A stretch of 41,970 bases of DNA from Auxenochlorella pyrenoidosa (Eukaryota; Chlorophyta; Trebouxiophyceae; Chlorellales; Chlorellaceae): NCBI GenBank assembly GCA_001430745.1, contig KQ482041.1, forward strand, positions 1,297,637 through 1,339,606, given 5' to 3'. Of the stretch, positions 32,079-41,970 are shown one piece after another. Position numbers and translations under genes: made by a program. How positions within the stretch are numbered: position 1 is the first letter of the stretch; every line of letters starts with the position of its first letter. The notes under the pieces are model-generated. The model saw only the letters and a list, made by a program, of their open reading frames with translations, was not told the origin of the DNA and did no database searches.

Positions 32079-33180
32079 CTACCGCGACCTCACAGAGCCT
32101 GAGGGCCGGCGCTGTGGCACCTGCTGTTGCGCTGCCTGCTGCCCCTGCTGTGCCCCATTGCTGCCGCTGCCGGCCACCGCCGCGCCGTTCCCAGCCCCGC
32201 CAGCCGCCGGCGCCGGCCACCGCACCAGCACGTAGACGGGCGGCGCGTGCGGCCGCACGCTATGCCGCATCGCCTCTGCAAAGCCGTGCCGCTTGAGCCA
32301 GCCGCGCACCCTGTCTGACGTCACCTCGGCATATACAGGCTGCCGCTTCTGGTCTGCCAGGCGGCAGATGTGGTCCAGCAGCACGCTGCCCAGCCCGGCA
32401 GACCGCAGGCTGGGGGCCACCGCCACGGCGGCCAGGTGCAGGAAGGGGCCGTGGGCGGCGCGGAACGCGGCCTTCTGCCTGTCCAGCGCCACCAGCGCCT
32501 CGCGCAGCGCCCGCCACTTGCCCCAGGGCACCAGCTTGGCCAGGTGCAGCAGGCAGGAGCCGCGGTGCCAGCCCGCCTGCGGTTGGGGGGGTGGCGGCGG
32601 CAGGGTCTTGGCCAGGGGCCGGGCTGTAGCCTGGCCAGGCGCTGCAAGCCAGCAGCGCGGTGGAGGCGGGCACACGGCGCGTGCGGGCGGCTGCTCGGCG
32701 GTGCGCCGACCACGGGCGGCCCGCCTGCAGCAGTGCATCTCTAGCTCATTCCCAAACCGCGGCCTCACCCTGTCCTGCGGGTACTGCTGCACCAGCGCTG
32801 CCGCCGAGCCGTCTGCCAGGTGGTATAGCTGTGGCGAGGCCGCCGCCGCCGCCGCCGCCAGCAGCAGCTGCAGGAGCTCCTGCCAGAGGCGCGCTGCTGC
32901 CTGCTCGTTGCGCCGCGTAAAGTAGTTGGCCATGCCTTCTTGGCTCAACGACTGCAGGCAGCGTCAGTGGGTGATGCGAGGGTGAGGTCGTGAAGGACGG
33001 GCACGAAAAGCGGCGGCACCTGGCGGCAACAGCCTGCACGGGAAGGAGTCCGGTTTTATCGCGCCATCCAAAATCCAAGCAGCCACTGCACGCCCGTTCA
33101 CTCACCCCTGATATCAGCGAGACGAGCTCTGCTGCAAGCGCGGGTTCAGACGCCGGGACGAGCTGCTTGAAGACCCCCAT
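32079..33180 (-). CDS. GNAT-family acetyltransferase (second copy type)
   Basis: Three minus-strand exons: 33180..33106, 32951..32769, 32576..32079; in phase, 251 aa. The ATG at 33180 is the first in frame and gives MGVFKQLVPASEPALAAELV. The middle exon is helical and Ala/Leu-rich. The last exon holds the fold: LHLAAVAVAPSLRSAGLGSV, in which R-S-A-G-L-G is the acetyl-CoA loop of motif A, then LADQKRQPVYAEVTSDRVRG, then WLKRHGFAE (motif B, 'l..k.GF'). It ends in a Gln/Ala/Gly-rich tail of about 45 residues. No plastid leader is visible, unlike the GNAT at 5896..7250, and the two share no close sequence, so they are not tandem duplicates. Substrate unknown. Confidence 0.75.
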
Positions 33181-34474
33181 GCTTGTTACAGCACTTCCCA
33201 GAGAGCGGCGACAGGTCGGCTGCAGCATAAGATCTCGGCAAAGTAGAGGAACGCGGAGGAGCACTGCCTGCTGTGGCGCGCTGGGCCGGGACGGCGGAGG
33301 CAGGCCGCAAGCAGGCCTGCAGGAGCAATGAATTAATGATGCCGTGGTGATGCTGGATGTGTTGTTCTCTCCCAATGTAGCTTTGGAAGTAGCTGCACTG
33401 TACCTGGGTGTCTGCTTATTCTTCCCTTGTGCACGGCTTGGCCAAACGGGCAGCGCCGGCAACCAGCAGCACAGGCACCAAGGCAACCCGTGCCAAGTCG
33501 AACAGCGCAAACTACTGCGCACTGCTCGAGCAAACTCAAACAGAGGGAGATAAGTGTATACTGCTCGAAAATGCTCTCGTCAACTCTGCTTTTACACCCA
33601 GATGGGCTGCACACAACAAGATTCCATCGCATGAAAGAGAGGCATCAACCAAAGCAGGGGCTCCATGTAGGCGCCGCCAAGATGGGCGCATATGAAAGAA
33701 GGGGGTTCTAGACAAGGGCGTTTTGAGTGGATCCTAGGGTACAGGCGGGGGACGAAGCACAACAGCAGGGAAGGACCAATGCGGCAGGAAGCATGAACAA
33801 AAGACAGCACGTAGCAAAATGGCAGACGGGGCGGGCCCTGCCAGCAGGGCGCCGTGAGAGGAGCAGGATGGCAGTGACGCGAACCTTGCAAAACCTGGCA
33901 GCGCATGGCATGTGCACTGTGCATGGCGGGCTGGGAGGAGCTGCCCAAAATTGCGCAGGAGGCTGGCAGCACGCTGCATGAGCGTCACTGTCCAGCAGGG
34001 GGGCGGGCTAAAAAATGGTTTGGGGCGGGGGGCTGGTGGGAGGCTTGTACAATCACGAACTGCGGGGGGAATGCAGGCAGTACGACTTGTGGTCCAGAGA
34101 GCCTGGGAATGACAAGGCGGGGGAGGAGGAGGGGGTCCAACATACATGCAAGAGGTTCTCGGAGCGCGGGCGGCTGGCTGAGCGGCTGCTACCGCTGGCC
34201 AGGCGCCGGCGCGCCCCAAACGAAATGCGGCGGGGTGCCAGGGATGAGTGGTCTGATCGGCGGCGGCTGCAGGGCCTGACCCATGTGGGTGGCCCATGCA
34301 GCACCGGAAAGGCATGGCAGGTTGTGAGACAAAGAAAATCAAGAGGTGGGGGGCTCGTGGCGGTGGCCACAGCCCCTATTTTCTCCAAAACGTCGAGCCG
34401 GGCTGCCCGCAGCACACCCTGCTGCGCGGCGCTGGCCACGCCAGCGGTCTGCAGGCAGCCGGCACGGTCAGGGC
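33181..34474. other. Intergenic, 1.3 kb
   Basis: Lies between the 5' end of the second GNAT and the stop of the LSF2 gene. Searched on both strands: open frames are short, lack domains, and have no splice-consistent partners. No RNA gene recognised. Confidence 0.5.
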
Positions 34475-36502
34475 TCAGCAGCGGCCCAGCAGCTTGGCGC
34501 GCAGCACCCGGCGGTCGTCCTCAGACAGAGTGGCGAATGCGTGCGGCGGCTCATGGTCAAAGTGCTCGCGCGGCCGGCCGGAGAGCAAGTCGTATGTTGC
34601 TCCGCGGATGGCATCCTGCAGAGCAGGGGACGTGGGGAGGGGCACGCGAGCAGGGAGCAGTGGTGGGAGCGAGGCACGGCCAGGATCGAACCCGGAGGAG
34701 GGGGAAGGGGCAGGTGGGGCCCAGCGCTTAGGTGCCATGCGGTGCCAGCAGGCCCAATGCTGCGCGAGGCCGGGAGCTCCGCTGCCACCTGCAGCTGCCA
34801 AGGCAAGCCATGAGCAGCTCCCCACCTTGCTGGGCCCGCACGGCCGGATGCCGGTCAAATAGGCATACGCCTCGTGCAGCTGCAGGGGGGAGGAAGGGGG
34901 CGGGCATGCCCTGATGAGCTCTCTCTGGTGGGTTGCCTGCGGCTGTTCTCAGCACCCCAAGGCAGCCCATGCCCAGGGCAGTAGACCGCCTGTCTCCTGC
35001 TGCATGCTGCTCCTCTCGGTCCCAGAACAGCCAACCAGGCTGCCTTGCCTGCATGGATGTGAACCAGTAGAGCGAGGCGATAGCAACCGCGGGGGAGCGG
35101 CCCAGGCCGGCGGTGCAGTGCACGTACACCTTGGCGCCGCTGGCGCGCGCATCCTCCAGAGCGCGCACCGCTGCGGACGGGGGAGGGCACAGGGCGGGAG
35201 CGGTGATGGCCGGGTAGCAGGGAATGCTGGCGCTTCCCCAGCAAAGGTGATTTGCGCCGAGGGTGCATGCGTGGCGCTGTGCTTGCGTCTGCAGTGTTGG
35301 GGTTGCCAGTCCAAACGGAGGGGCAGGGGCTGCCTGCTGTGCTGACCACCGATCGCCCGGCCAGCGGGCCCTCCCCCGCCGCTCACCGCGGGGCAGCGTC
35401 TCGCGCAGCGAGTGCGGCGAGAAGTCGACCGCCGGCGTGCGGACGAGCTGCATGCCGTGGTGCGAAGCGCGCGCCGAAATCTCTCCCAGGTCCACCTTCC
35501 AGTAGGCCAGGTCCTTGTCCTGAAGGGTGCATGGCAGGAGGGGGCAAGCAGGGGTTGGGGGCACGTGCAGACCAGGCAAGTGGGCAGGCTCAAAGTCGCA
35601 TCGGCAGCAGCAGGAGCACTGGCCAGAACAAGGGGGGAGCACCCTGGCATCATGCCGGCCAAGGCGAGCGCATCACGGGCTGCAACACCACCCCACTCGA
35701 GGGTTGGCTCGCCCCCAACCAGCAGCAGCTGCGAGCCGGCCTCCCCGCCCACCTGCTGCAGGTTCAGGATGACGCCCACGCCCTCGGCCTTGAGTGCGTC
35801 GACGTCGTGCGCGTTGCGCGGCTGGCTGCCGACAATCATGTCGGGCGCAATGTAGTGGTAGTACAGGCCGCGCTCAAAGTGATACTCAAAGGGGTTGTCC
35901 AGGTGCGTCCAGCCCATCTTCTGGGCCATGTCCTGCGGGGCCCGGGAGGCAGGTGGACGATTGCTGAGCTGTGCGCACTCTCACGGAGGACGGCAGCAGA
36001 GCAGCAAACTTCTGCAGCATGGACTGCCCCCCAAACATGGGATTTGAGCATAGGGCTGTAAGAGCACAAGGCAGCGGGCAGAGTTTGCGGGCGGGGGCGG
36101 CGCGCAGAAGGGCGCCTAAAAGTGCGCCGAGGCGGCAGCAGCCGGCTGGTAGCGGCCCCAGGTGCTCTGTGACTGTGGGCGCCGGCCGCGCCGGCCACAG
36201 GCCTCCTCAGGAGCGGAGAAAGCGGAAAAGACGTCGCCCACGACCTGTTCTGGTGAATACGCGGTCCGGGGGTGTCTCGTTCCGACACGCCCGCCTCCCT
36301 CCCCGCCGCGCCCCACCTCGTTGTACTTCTTGACCAGGTCATGCGGATGGGTAGCCTCCAGCAACTCCGTTGGGCTGCTTGCGGTCTTGGTGGAAGTCGC
36401 CTGAGCGCAGACAACGGCCGCTCGTCGCTGTCGCATGCAGCTCCGCTCGAGCGGAGCCGGCAGGCTGCGCGGCAGCCGGCTGCTGAACGCAGCGAGGGTC
36501 AT
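34475..36502 (-). CDS. LSF2: Phosphoglucan phosphatase LSF2-type, plastid
   Basis: Six minus-strand exons: 36502..36317, 35932..35753, 35519..35387, 35170..35049, 34879..34826, 34615..34475; in phase, 271 aa. Residues 1-35 are an Arg/Ser/Ala-rich plastid transit peptide. The core follows Arabidopsis LSF2: YHYIAPDMIVGSQPRNAHDV, VILNLQQDKDLAYWKVDL, the general-acid loop with Asp154 (AVDFSPHSLR), and the dual-specificity phosphatase loop HCTAGLGRSPAVAIA with catalytic Cys185 and Arg191 (C-x5-R). The C-terminal GIRPCGPSK and DAIRGATYDLL blocks are typical of the SEX4/LSF2 carboxy-terminal motif. Like LSF2 and unlike SEX4, it has no carbohydrate-binding module. The known role is removing C3-linked phosphate from starch glucans during breakdown. 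Intron 4 uses a GC donor. Confidence 0.93.
34880..35048 (-). other. GC-AG intron in LSF2 gene
   Basis: In gene sense the exon ends TCCATGCAG and the intron starts GCAAGG, the standard GC-AG donor, ending CCTGCAG. The junction joins WFTSMQ to LHEAYAYL exactly where LSF2 proteins are continuous, so no GT alternative is needed. Confidence 0.85.
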
Positions 36503-36947
36503 TGCTGTCGGAGGTCCGCGCCCGGGGCTGCGAAAGTGCTTGACGAGAGTGTGCTTTCAATTGTGCGCGATGAATGTCAGGAGAATTGCGTGGTTGCGAG
36601 GCATCAGGCGCGCCTTCATGGCAAACTCCTGCTGCCATGGCACCCGCAGCAGCGCGCAGTTCCGAGACGAAGTTGGCTGTCTTCCGTGACACCTGCCTCG
36701 ATGAAATTGTGAGAACGCAGCTGCACTTCCGGACGCAAGTTCAGCAGGTGGACGCTGGCACTGTGCAACTTCAACAACCCGGCTTTGCCTTGCTCCACCA
36801 CCTGGGCAAGGCAACAGAATGCCGTAGCGAAGAACAGGGCGGCTGCAATGCTTCGTTACGCCGGCATGCTGTCCTATCTTGCGCTCCGGCGCCCTACTGC
36901 TGCGGGGCGCCGGCGCTCAGCCAGGGAACGGCCCACCAATGTGCTGA
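36503..36947. other. Intergenic: LSF2 promoter and PP2C 3' UTR
   Basis: 445 nt between two minus-strand genes. No coding pattern, poly(A) TGTAA or repeat recognised. Confidence 0.5.
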
Positions 36948-39900
36948 TCACAACTCGGCAAAGACAAACAGAGCCACGGTGGTATTGTCGGCTGCGCCCT
37001 GGGAGCGCACCGGGCCGTCTGCCAGGCGAACCCCCTCTGCGGCCAGCTGGCGCGCTGCCTCGCCCGCTGTGTGCCCCTCGGCCAATGCATCACAGACAAG
37101 CTTCACTGCTGCTGCCGGGCCCAGCACCTACGGGGTGATAAGGCACAGTTGGACTTGTAAATCCTAGGTCGGGCCTGAGGAGCACAGTGCAGGCAGAACC
37201 AAGGCCTCCATGCCGCCGAGGTCGGCCACAACTCCTGCTGCATGCGACACACCCCCTGTTGCTGCTCGCACCTCCCACACGCCGTCTGTTGCAGCGATGA
37301 GGCAAATGTGCTGCGGCTCAAGCTTGTGCATTGAAACTGCAAGGGGTGGAGGGAAGGAGGCATGGAAAAGGCACCACCCAGCTGTCCTGGCCTCGGCAGC
37401 AGCAGTGTGTAAGGAGCAGTGACCCTGCCTCAGCTGCTCTCCCCGCTGCCTCACTGGACGGTACCGAGGAGACGCCATACGCCGACAGCAGGCGGTGGCC
37501 CAGCGCGCGCGTCATGCCCAGCTGGAACCTGCAGGGTGGTGGGCGGCGGCATGGGCTGCGCGGCACGTTGTCGCCGAGCCTTCCAGGCCAGCATGCCCCG
37601 ACCCAGGGTTTCTGCAGCGCTGCTAGCAGAACCCCGCTAGCGGAACGGCTCCTGCCGCAAGGCGGCATCAGCATCATCATCATGTGCGGCAGCGCAAGCC
37701 AGCTGCAGGGTGCAGCCGCGCAGCTGGTCAGCTGGCCCTCCTCAGCACACACTGATGCAAGGCATTGCGCTGCAGCGCTTGCCACTCCCAGACGAAGCGG
37801 CTCAGGCAGGGGCAGCACGAGGAGCAGGGCCTTGCCAGCGCGATCCTTTGCCTCATCTCACCCGCGCAGGCGCCCCTCCTCCACCACGAGGTACCCATCC
37901 TCCTGGGACACAGTGACCGCCTCCCCGCAGGCAGCCTCCACGCGGTCGCGCTCAGAGGGTTCCCACCCAAAGTGCCGCACCGAGACTGCAGCCAGCGGCG
38001 GGGGGCTCCCTGGCGGTGTTGCACAAATCCATGGAAGAGCAGGGAAACTTTTTGACGAGCGATGGCCTGCCCTGCTCCTGTGCAGCCATCTTGATGACTC
38101 GTCAAGCTTTTCGCGCCCGCCAGCCGCTGCCTCGCCCGCGCAGCATGCATCTCGCCCCCCTCATGCGCTGCCGACAGACTTGCCTACATCAGCCAGGTAC
38201 TCCTCCCCCTCCTCACGCCCCAGCACAGCCAGGCTGTCGCCCACATTGCCAACGGCCAGCGTGGTACCCTTGCAAGGAGGAATGGGGTCTGTGTCACAAG
38301 TTCCATTGCGGATCGACAGACTTTAAGCCCAAACAAGGCAATGGTTGAGCTTGCAAATCGGAAGAGCCACCGGAGCTGCGAAGCCGCTCTCTGAGCACAG
38401 CATGCCTGCTCCCCTGCATTCTTGACAGAGGCAGGGTCTGTGGCAGGCAAAGCCGTCAGAACCGCCCCTGCACAGCACACCTGCACGATGGCCAGGGTGG
38501 CGGTCGTCCCAAACTCAAGCATCCTGCTGCCCGTGTTGGCAGAGGTGTAGGCCTGCTGGGTAGAGGGGCCGCGCGCGTGGAATAATTTCCTGGGCCACCC
38601 TGGCTGGCTCCTGTGCCCGCGGATGCAACGCTCAAGCTTTGCATGAGCACGCGTGCGGGCCCGCTTTGCATGAGGCCCTGCAGATACCACGTGCATGTGC
38701 TAGGCACGCAGGGCACTTGACACGGCTGTCGGCTTGATATCATGCTATGGAGGGCCAGCCTGGATTGTTGGCCAAGCCACCCACCTTGTCCCCAGTGGGG
38801 GGGTGCACGCCCAGCACGTACCGCTCCTCCGTGCTGCAGAATGGGGGGGGGGGGGGGGGCTTTGCATATTCGGGTTGAGGAGGTTTTGCGTCAGGGTGGA
38901 GGCGCATCGTGTGTGGGCCGCATACTCAAAAGTACAGCGCTGGCCTGGCAGCGCGGGCTGCCAGGGGCCTCCACATGCCACACCCCTACGGCCAGCGCTC
39001 CCGCCCGTGCTGCGGTGCTGGCGCCCACCCCGCCTGCCCACCTGCTGCCCTTTGGGTAGTCATAGGTGCGGGGGGCGGTGTCGAACACCTGAAGGGCTGC
39101 CAGGTGGCCAGCCTGGAAGGCTGCCCGGATCGTCCCCTCCACCTCCTGTGCGCCCATGTCTGTTGGGTGCGCGGCCGGCAGGCGCAGGCACGGGCGGCGG
39201 CAGTTGTGCCACAGGTCTGGGCTAAGGGCAAGCCCTTGAGGGGGCCCTTGGGGAAAACTTCTTCCGGGTCCATCGCCTGGTGCATCGGCAGACGGGTAAG
39301 CCCAACTGTTAGCAAAATTTACCTCATAAGCAGGCCCAAGCCCATGTCAGCCCCGAGGTCGTGCCCTCGCACCCCCCAGCTGCCTGTGCCTCAGGCTGCT
39401 GTCCTTCAGGGAGCGCAGGATGGCCTCCCCCGCCTCCCGAGCAGCAAACTCGCCAAGCATGCCGTGCCCATCCTGCAGGCAATTGGCCCAATGCAAGCCC
39501 CCGTCAGGCATGCTCAGCCAGCCGGCTGCAAGGGCGGCACGGCAAGCAGGCAGACTGCAGAAAGGAAGCCTGCCAGGCAGGGGAGACCGCCTGCGCACTC
39601 TGTGCCCCTGCTCCCCTGATTCCTGGCAAGTCCTACCAAGGCTCTCTTTGCGCCCCCACCCTCATCCCCTCTCCCACACCCTCCTCACCAGCACCACCGT
39701 CGTGTAGCACTGGGGCTGCGGGTGCCGCCGCAGGTAGCCGGGCTCATGCAGCTCGCGGGTGGCCTGCAGGGCTGGGCGCAGGGCAGGCGCGTCACAGCGC
39801 AGTGCTGCAGGCAGGCACAGGGGTGCTGAGTGAGTACCATGATGGGATGGCGTGCATGCTCCTGCTTGTCCAGCAGGGTGGTGGGGGGGGGGGGCAGGCC

Positions 39901-40233
39901 CGAGGGCAGGGCAGCTGGAACAATGCGCATTGCAGGTCAGGCTGGGCGCTGCCCCGGCAGCCATGCACCGCGCACCACATAGTCCTGGTTGAGGCTGCCA
40001 TACCGGCTTCCCGGCAGGCTGATCTCGCCGCACAGGACATGCACATTTGGCAGCCAGCTTGGATGGGACTGGGCTGCATGCCCCGGCGGGACCGGCGCAG
40101 TTGCTACTCCCGGCTGGTCCTGCTGCTGCTGGGCCAAGGCCGCCTCTTGGGAGGTTTCCGGAGAGGAATAGACTGCAGACTGTGGCTGCGAAGCCTGTGA
40201 TCCGCCAACTTCGATGAGGGCACCCGTCGACAT
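36948..40233 (-). CDS. PP2C-family Ser/Thr protein phosphatase
   Basis: Eleven minus-strand exons: 40233..39969, 39804..39689, 39472..39373, 39159..39042, 38833..38785, 38552..38481, 38268..38184, 37985..37862, 37528..37455, 37336..37272, 37127..36948; every junction in phase, 415 aa. The PP2C metal-binding residues are all present in order: SLNQDYVV (about residue 84), LDGHGMLGE (128-131), LAVGNVGDSLAVLG, the RALG block GMTRALGHRLLSAYG, LIAATDGVWE (about 351) and AADNTTVALFVF (about 403). So it should be an active Mg/Mn-dependent phosphatase. The first 70 residues are Gln/Ser/Pro-rich with no clear targeting signal. Intron 7 (38183..37986) has a GC donor (AG|GCAAGT), required by phase. The target is unknown. 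The gene is divergent from the SAM carrier. Confidence 0.9.
37986..38183 (-). other. GC-AG intron in PP2C gene
   Basis: Donor AG|GCAAGT is the exact GC-AG consensus, acceptor GCTGCAG. A GT exists four bases upstream (GAT|GTAGGC), but it leaves the next exon out of frame; the GC donor gives phase 1 and joins YLADV to VSVRHFGWE. Confidence 0.75.
38843..38859. repeat. Poly(G)17 homopolymer in PP2C intron
   Basis: Seventeen G on the plus strand, poly-C in the PP2C transcript just before the acceptor at 38834. Same arrangement as the poly-G at 6094. Confidence 0.9.
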
Positions 40234-40701
40234 AGCCGGGCTGCGGCGCAGATCTGCGCTCTGGACGTGCCCGCCCGCGCCCGCCTGCAGGAGCTGACCT
40301 AGATCACCCAAGAGGGGGGCTCAACGGCCGCTGCCGTCCCAACTGCGCGCCTTGTTGCACAACCAGGGCCCCAGCCAGGCCTGCAGCAGCGCAGCAAAGT
40401 GCTGGAGAGGAGCAGGCAGGTGGCGCCGGCAGTGTTAGAGACCTTGGGAGATCTGAGATCTTGCAATGTCAGTTGTTGAAGCATGGAACGTCCAATGGAA
40501 GGGAGGGCGTGCTGCGGGAGGAAGGGGAGGGCGTGCTTTGCGCCCGCAGCACGGCCAAAGAGATAGCAAGCACATTGGCGACGGCATCGGGCGCCGCAAG
40601 CAGCCATCGGGACACAGCACTGTAGCACCGCTCCCTCCCGGCGCATGCGGTTGTTCTGAGCCCCCGCAACTCCACAGTGGCATACTTGCCCGGCACCTCC
40701 C
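40234..40701. promoter_or_regulatory. Divergent promoter region, PP2C / SAM carrier
   Basis: 468 nt between opposite start codons. Both promoters must lie here; no clear TATA or known motif seen. Confidence 0.5.
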
Positions 40702-41970
40702 ATGGCCCTGTCCACTGCCCACCACGGCAGGAGGCAGCAGGTGGAGCTGCTGGATTTCGAGCTGGAGGAGGAGATCCGCCCAGCGCTGCTGAGCGAGCGC
40801 CGGCGCCGCCCCGCCGCCCGCTCTCGCCGTGCTGCTGCCGCCGCCCCATTTGCCAGCGTCAGCATGGCGACGACCAGCGATAGCGGCGCAGCACCACACA
40901 AGGTTCCCGCCTTTGTGGTGGCCAGCGCAGTGGAGAGCAAGCCGCTGGCCCTGGAGGGCGTGCCGCAGTGGCGCATTACCACGGGCAACCTGGCGGCCGG
41001 CGCCACCGCCGGCTGCGCAGTAGAGGCAGGTGGGCACAGCAGTTTTCTGCCCAGCAGAGGGTGAGAACAGCTAGGATCCTGCACATCTGAGTCCACGCAC
41101 GCCCTGTGAGCAGCTCTGTCCGTGCGCGAGGGTGTCCCGAGATGGCACCGCCCCTCCTGCACACTTGTCCGCCAGCAGCCCTCGTTGCCGACCCCCGCTG
41201 GCCCCGCCCCACGCCGCTGCAGCGCTGTACCCCATCGACACGATCAAGACGCGGCTGCAGGCGATGCGGTCGGGCGGCGGCATCCGCGCGCTGCTGCAGG
41301 CGGGCGGCGGGCGCAGCCTGTACGCGGGCGTGTGGGGCAACCTGGCGGGGGTGGCCCCCGCCAGCGCCATCTTCATGGCCGTGTACGAGCCGGTCAAGCA
41401 GGTGGGGCGCTGGCAGGGGCGTGCACCCCCGGCGGTAGCCCTGCCCTGCCTGCTGCGGGACCAAGGTGCATTGCCCTCAGCCTGGGCGTGCATGCATGAC
41501 CTGCAGGCACTCCGCAGGGTCCGCCAGGCCCGCGGCGCCGGCGTCACCCGCGCCCACATGCTCCCCCGCCCGCCCCGCAGTTTGTGATGGCGCGTGTGGG
41601 CGAGCAGCAGCAGTTCCTGGGGCCCCTGGCCGGCGGTGTGGCGGCGGGGCTGGCCTCCTCGATGGTGCGGGTGCCCACCGAGGTGGTGAAGACGCGCATG
41701 CAGACAGGTGGGCGGCCCGGCGGCGGCCTGTTGTGCCGGGACAGGTGGCCTGCTGCCCTGCAGCGGCGCGTGTGCTGCAAAGTTGGTGTGAGCTGTCCGT
41801 GGTCTGCTGGCCCTTACCCTGCTCGCCACGGGAGCCTGCCCGGCACGCCGTCTCTCAAGTGGGGGCTCGCCCATGCCTAGGGGGCTAGCAGGCCGCCCTA
41901 CAGCCCAGCCTGCCCGCCCCCTCTCCTGCGCGCCCGCTCTGCCAGGAGCAAGCGTTCTGCCCGCCCCCAT
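40702..41970 (+). CDS. SAMC: S-adenosylmethionine carrier, mitochondrial carrier family (partial, 3' end outside window)
   Basis: Exons 40702..41029, 41223..41401 and 41581..41707 are in phase; the gene runs into an intron at 41708 and leaves the window. About 211 residues are visible. After an Arg/Ala-rich leader come two carrier repeats. The first begins AGATAGCAVEAALYPIDTIK with the signature P-x-D-x-x-K, then LYAGVWGNLAGVAPASAIF. The second has LAGGVAAGLASSMVRVPTEV followed by VKTRMQT (P-x-E-x-x-K). The 'GN..GV.PASA.F..VYEP.K' and 'RVPTEVVK.RMQT' blocks match plant SAMC/SAMT1, which exchanges SAM for S-adenosylhomocysteine across the chloroplast envelope and mitochondrial inner membrane. 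The third repeat is not in the window. Confidence 0.88.

Noticed and set aside
34670..34705. tRNA-like B box (GGGTTCGATCC on the minus strand)
   Set aside because: The flanks do not pair as a T-arm, no acceptor stem or anticodon arm can be drawn, and it lies in an LSF2 intron.
37331..38326. 331-codon plus-strand frame over the PP2C gene
   Set aside because: Antisense shadow; the minus strand has conserved PP2C motifs with matching splice phases.

Overview
The window looks like nuclear DNA of a GC-rich green microalga, most likely a Chlorella-type trebouxiophyte. The reasons are a nuclear-encoded PsaL with transit peptide, genes split into many short exons by GT-AG introns of about 100-350 nt, strong G/C third-position bias, TGTAA-type poly(A) signals, and several plant-type plastid proteins. 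The exon models were assembled by hand from splice sites, codon phase and recalled family motifs. No alignment or transcript data were available.

Layout, left to right: (1) 88-1336 (+), the C-terminal end of a DExH-box RNA helicase with an RGG tail, cut by the left edge; (2) 2280-5579 (+), a secretory-pathway DUF707 protein with a C-terminal membrane segment; (3) 5896-7250 (-), a GNAT acetyltransferase with a plastid-like leader; (4) 7571-11843 (+), a proton-pump-interactor-like coiled-coil protein with a tail anchor; (5) 12477-15013 (+), a plastid TPR-like protein; (6) 16016-17724 (+), a small membrane protein, possibly TMEM242-like; (7) 18867-20570 (+), PsaL; (8) 21127-24000 (+), a secreted PQQ-type beta-propeller protein with a GPI-like tail; (9) 24233-25709 (-), a SAM-dependent methyltransferase; (10) 26766-31304 (-), a secreted protein joining a cysteine-containing N-terminal region, an (S)PPPP hydroxyproline-rich linker and a BNR/Asp-box propeller, with an apparent one-base frameshift; (11) 32079-33180 (-), a second GNAT; (12) 34475-36502 (-), an LSF2-type phosphoglucan phosphatase; (13) 36948-40233 (-), a PP2C phosphatase with all metal ligands; (14) 40702 to the right edge (+), a plastid/mitochondrial S-adenosylmethionine carrier.

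There is no operon logic, as expected for a nuclear genome. Several genes share a plastid theme (PsaL, LSF2 for starch turnover, the SAM carrier, a GNAT and a TPR protein), but nothing in the sequence shows coordinated function. The most unusual items are the HRGP-linked Asp-box protein with its frameshift, three GC-AG introns required by reading frame, a DUF707 protein with an added C-terminal membrane anchor, and a tail-anchored algal relative of the plant proton pump interactors. I see no rRNA, tRNA, CRISPR array, transposon or virus-derived gene.
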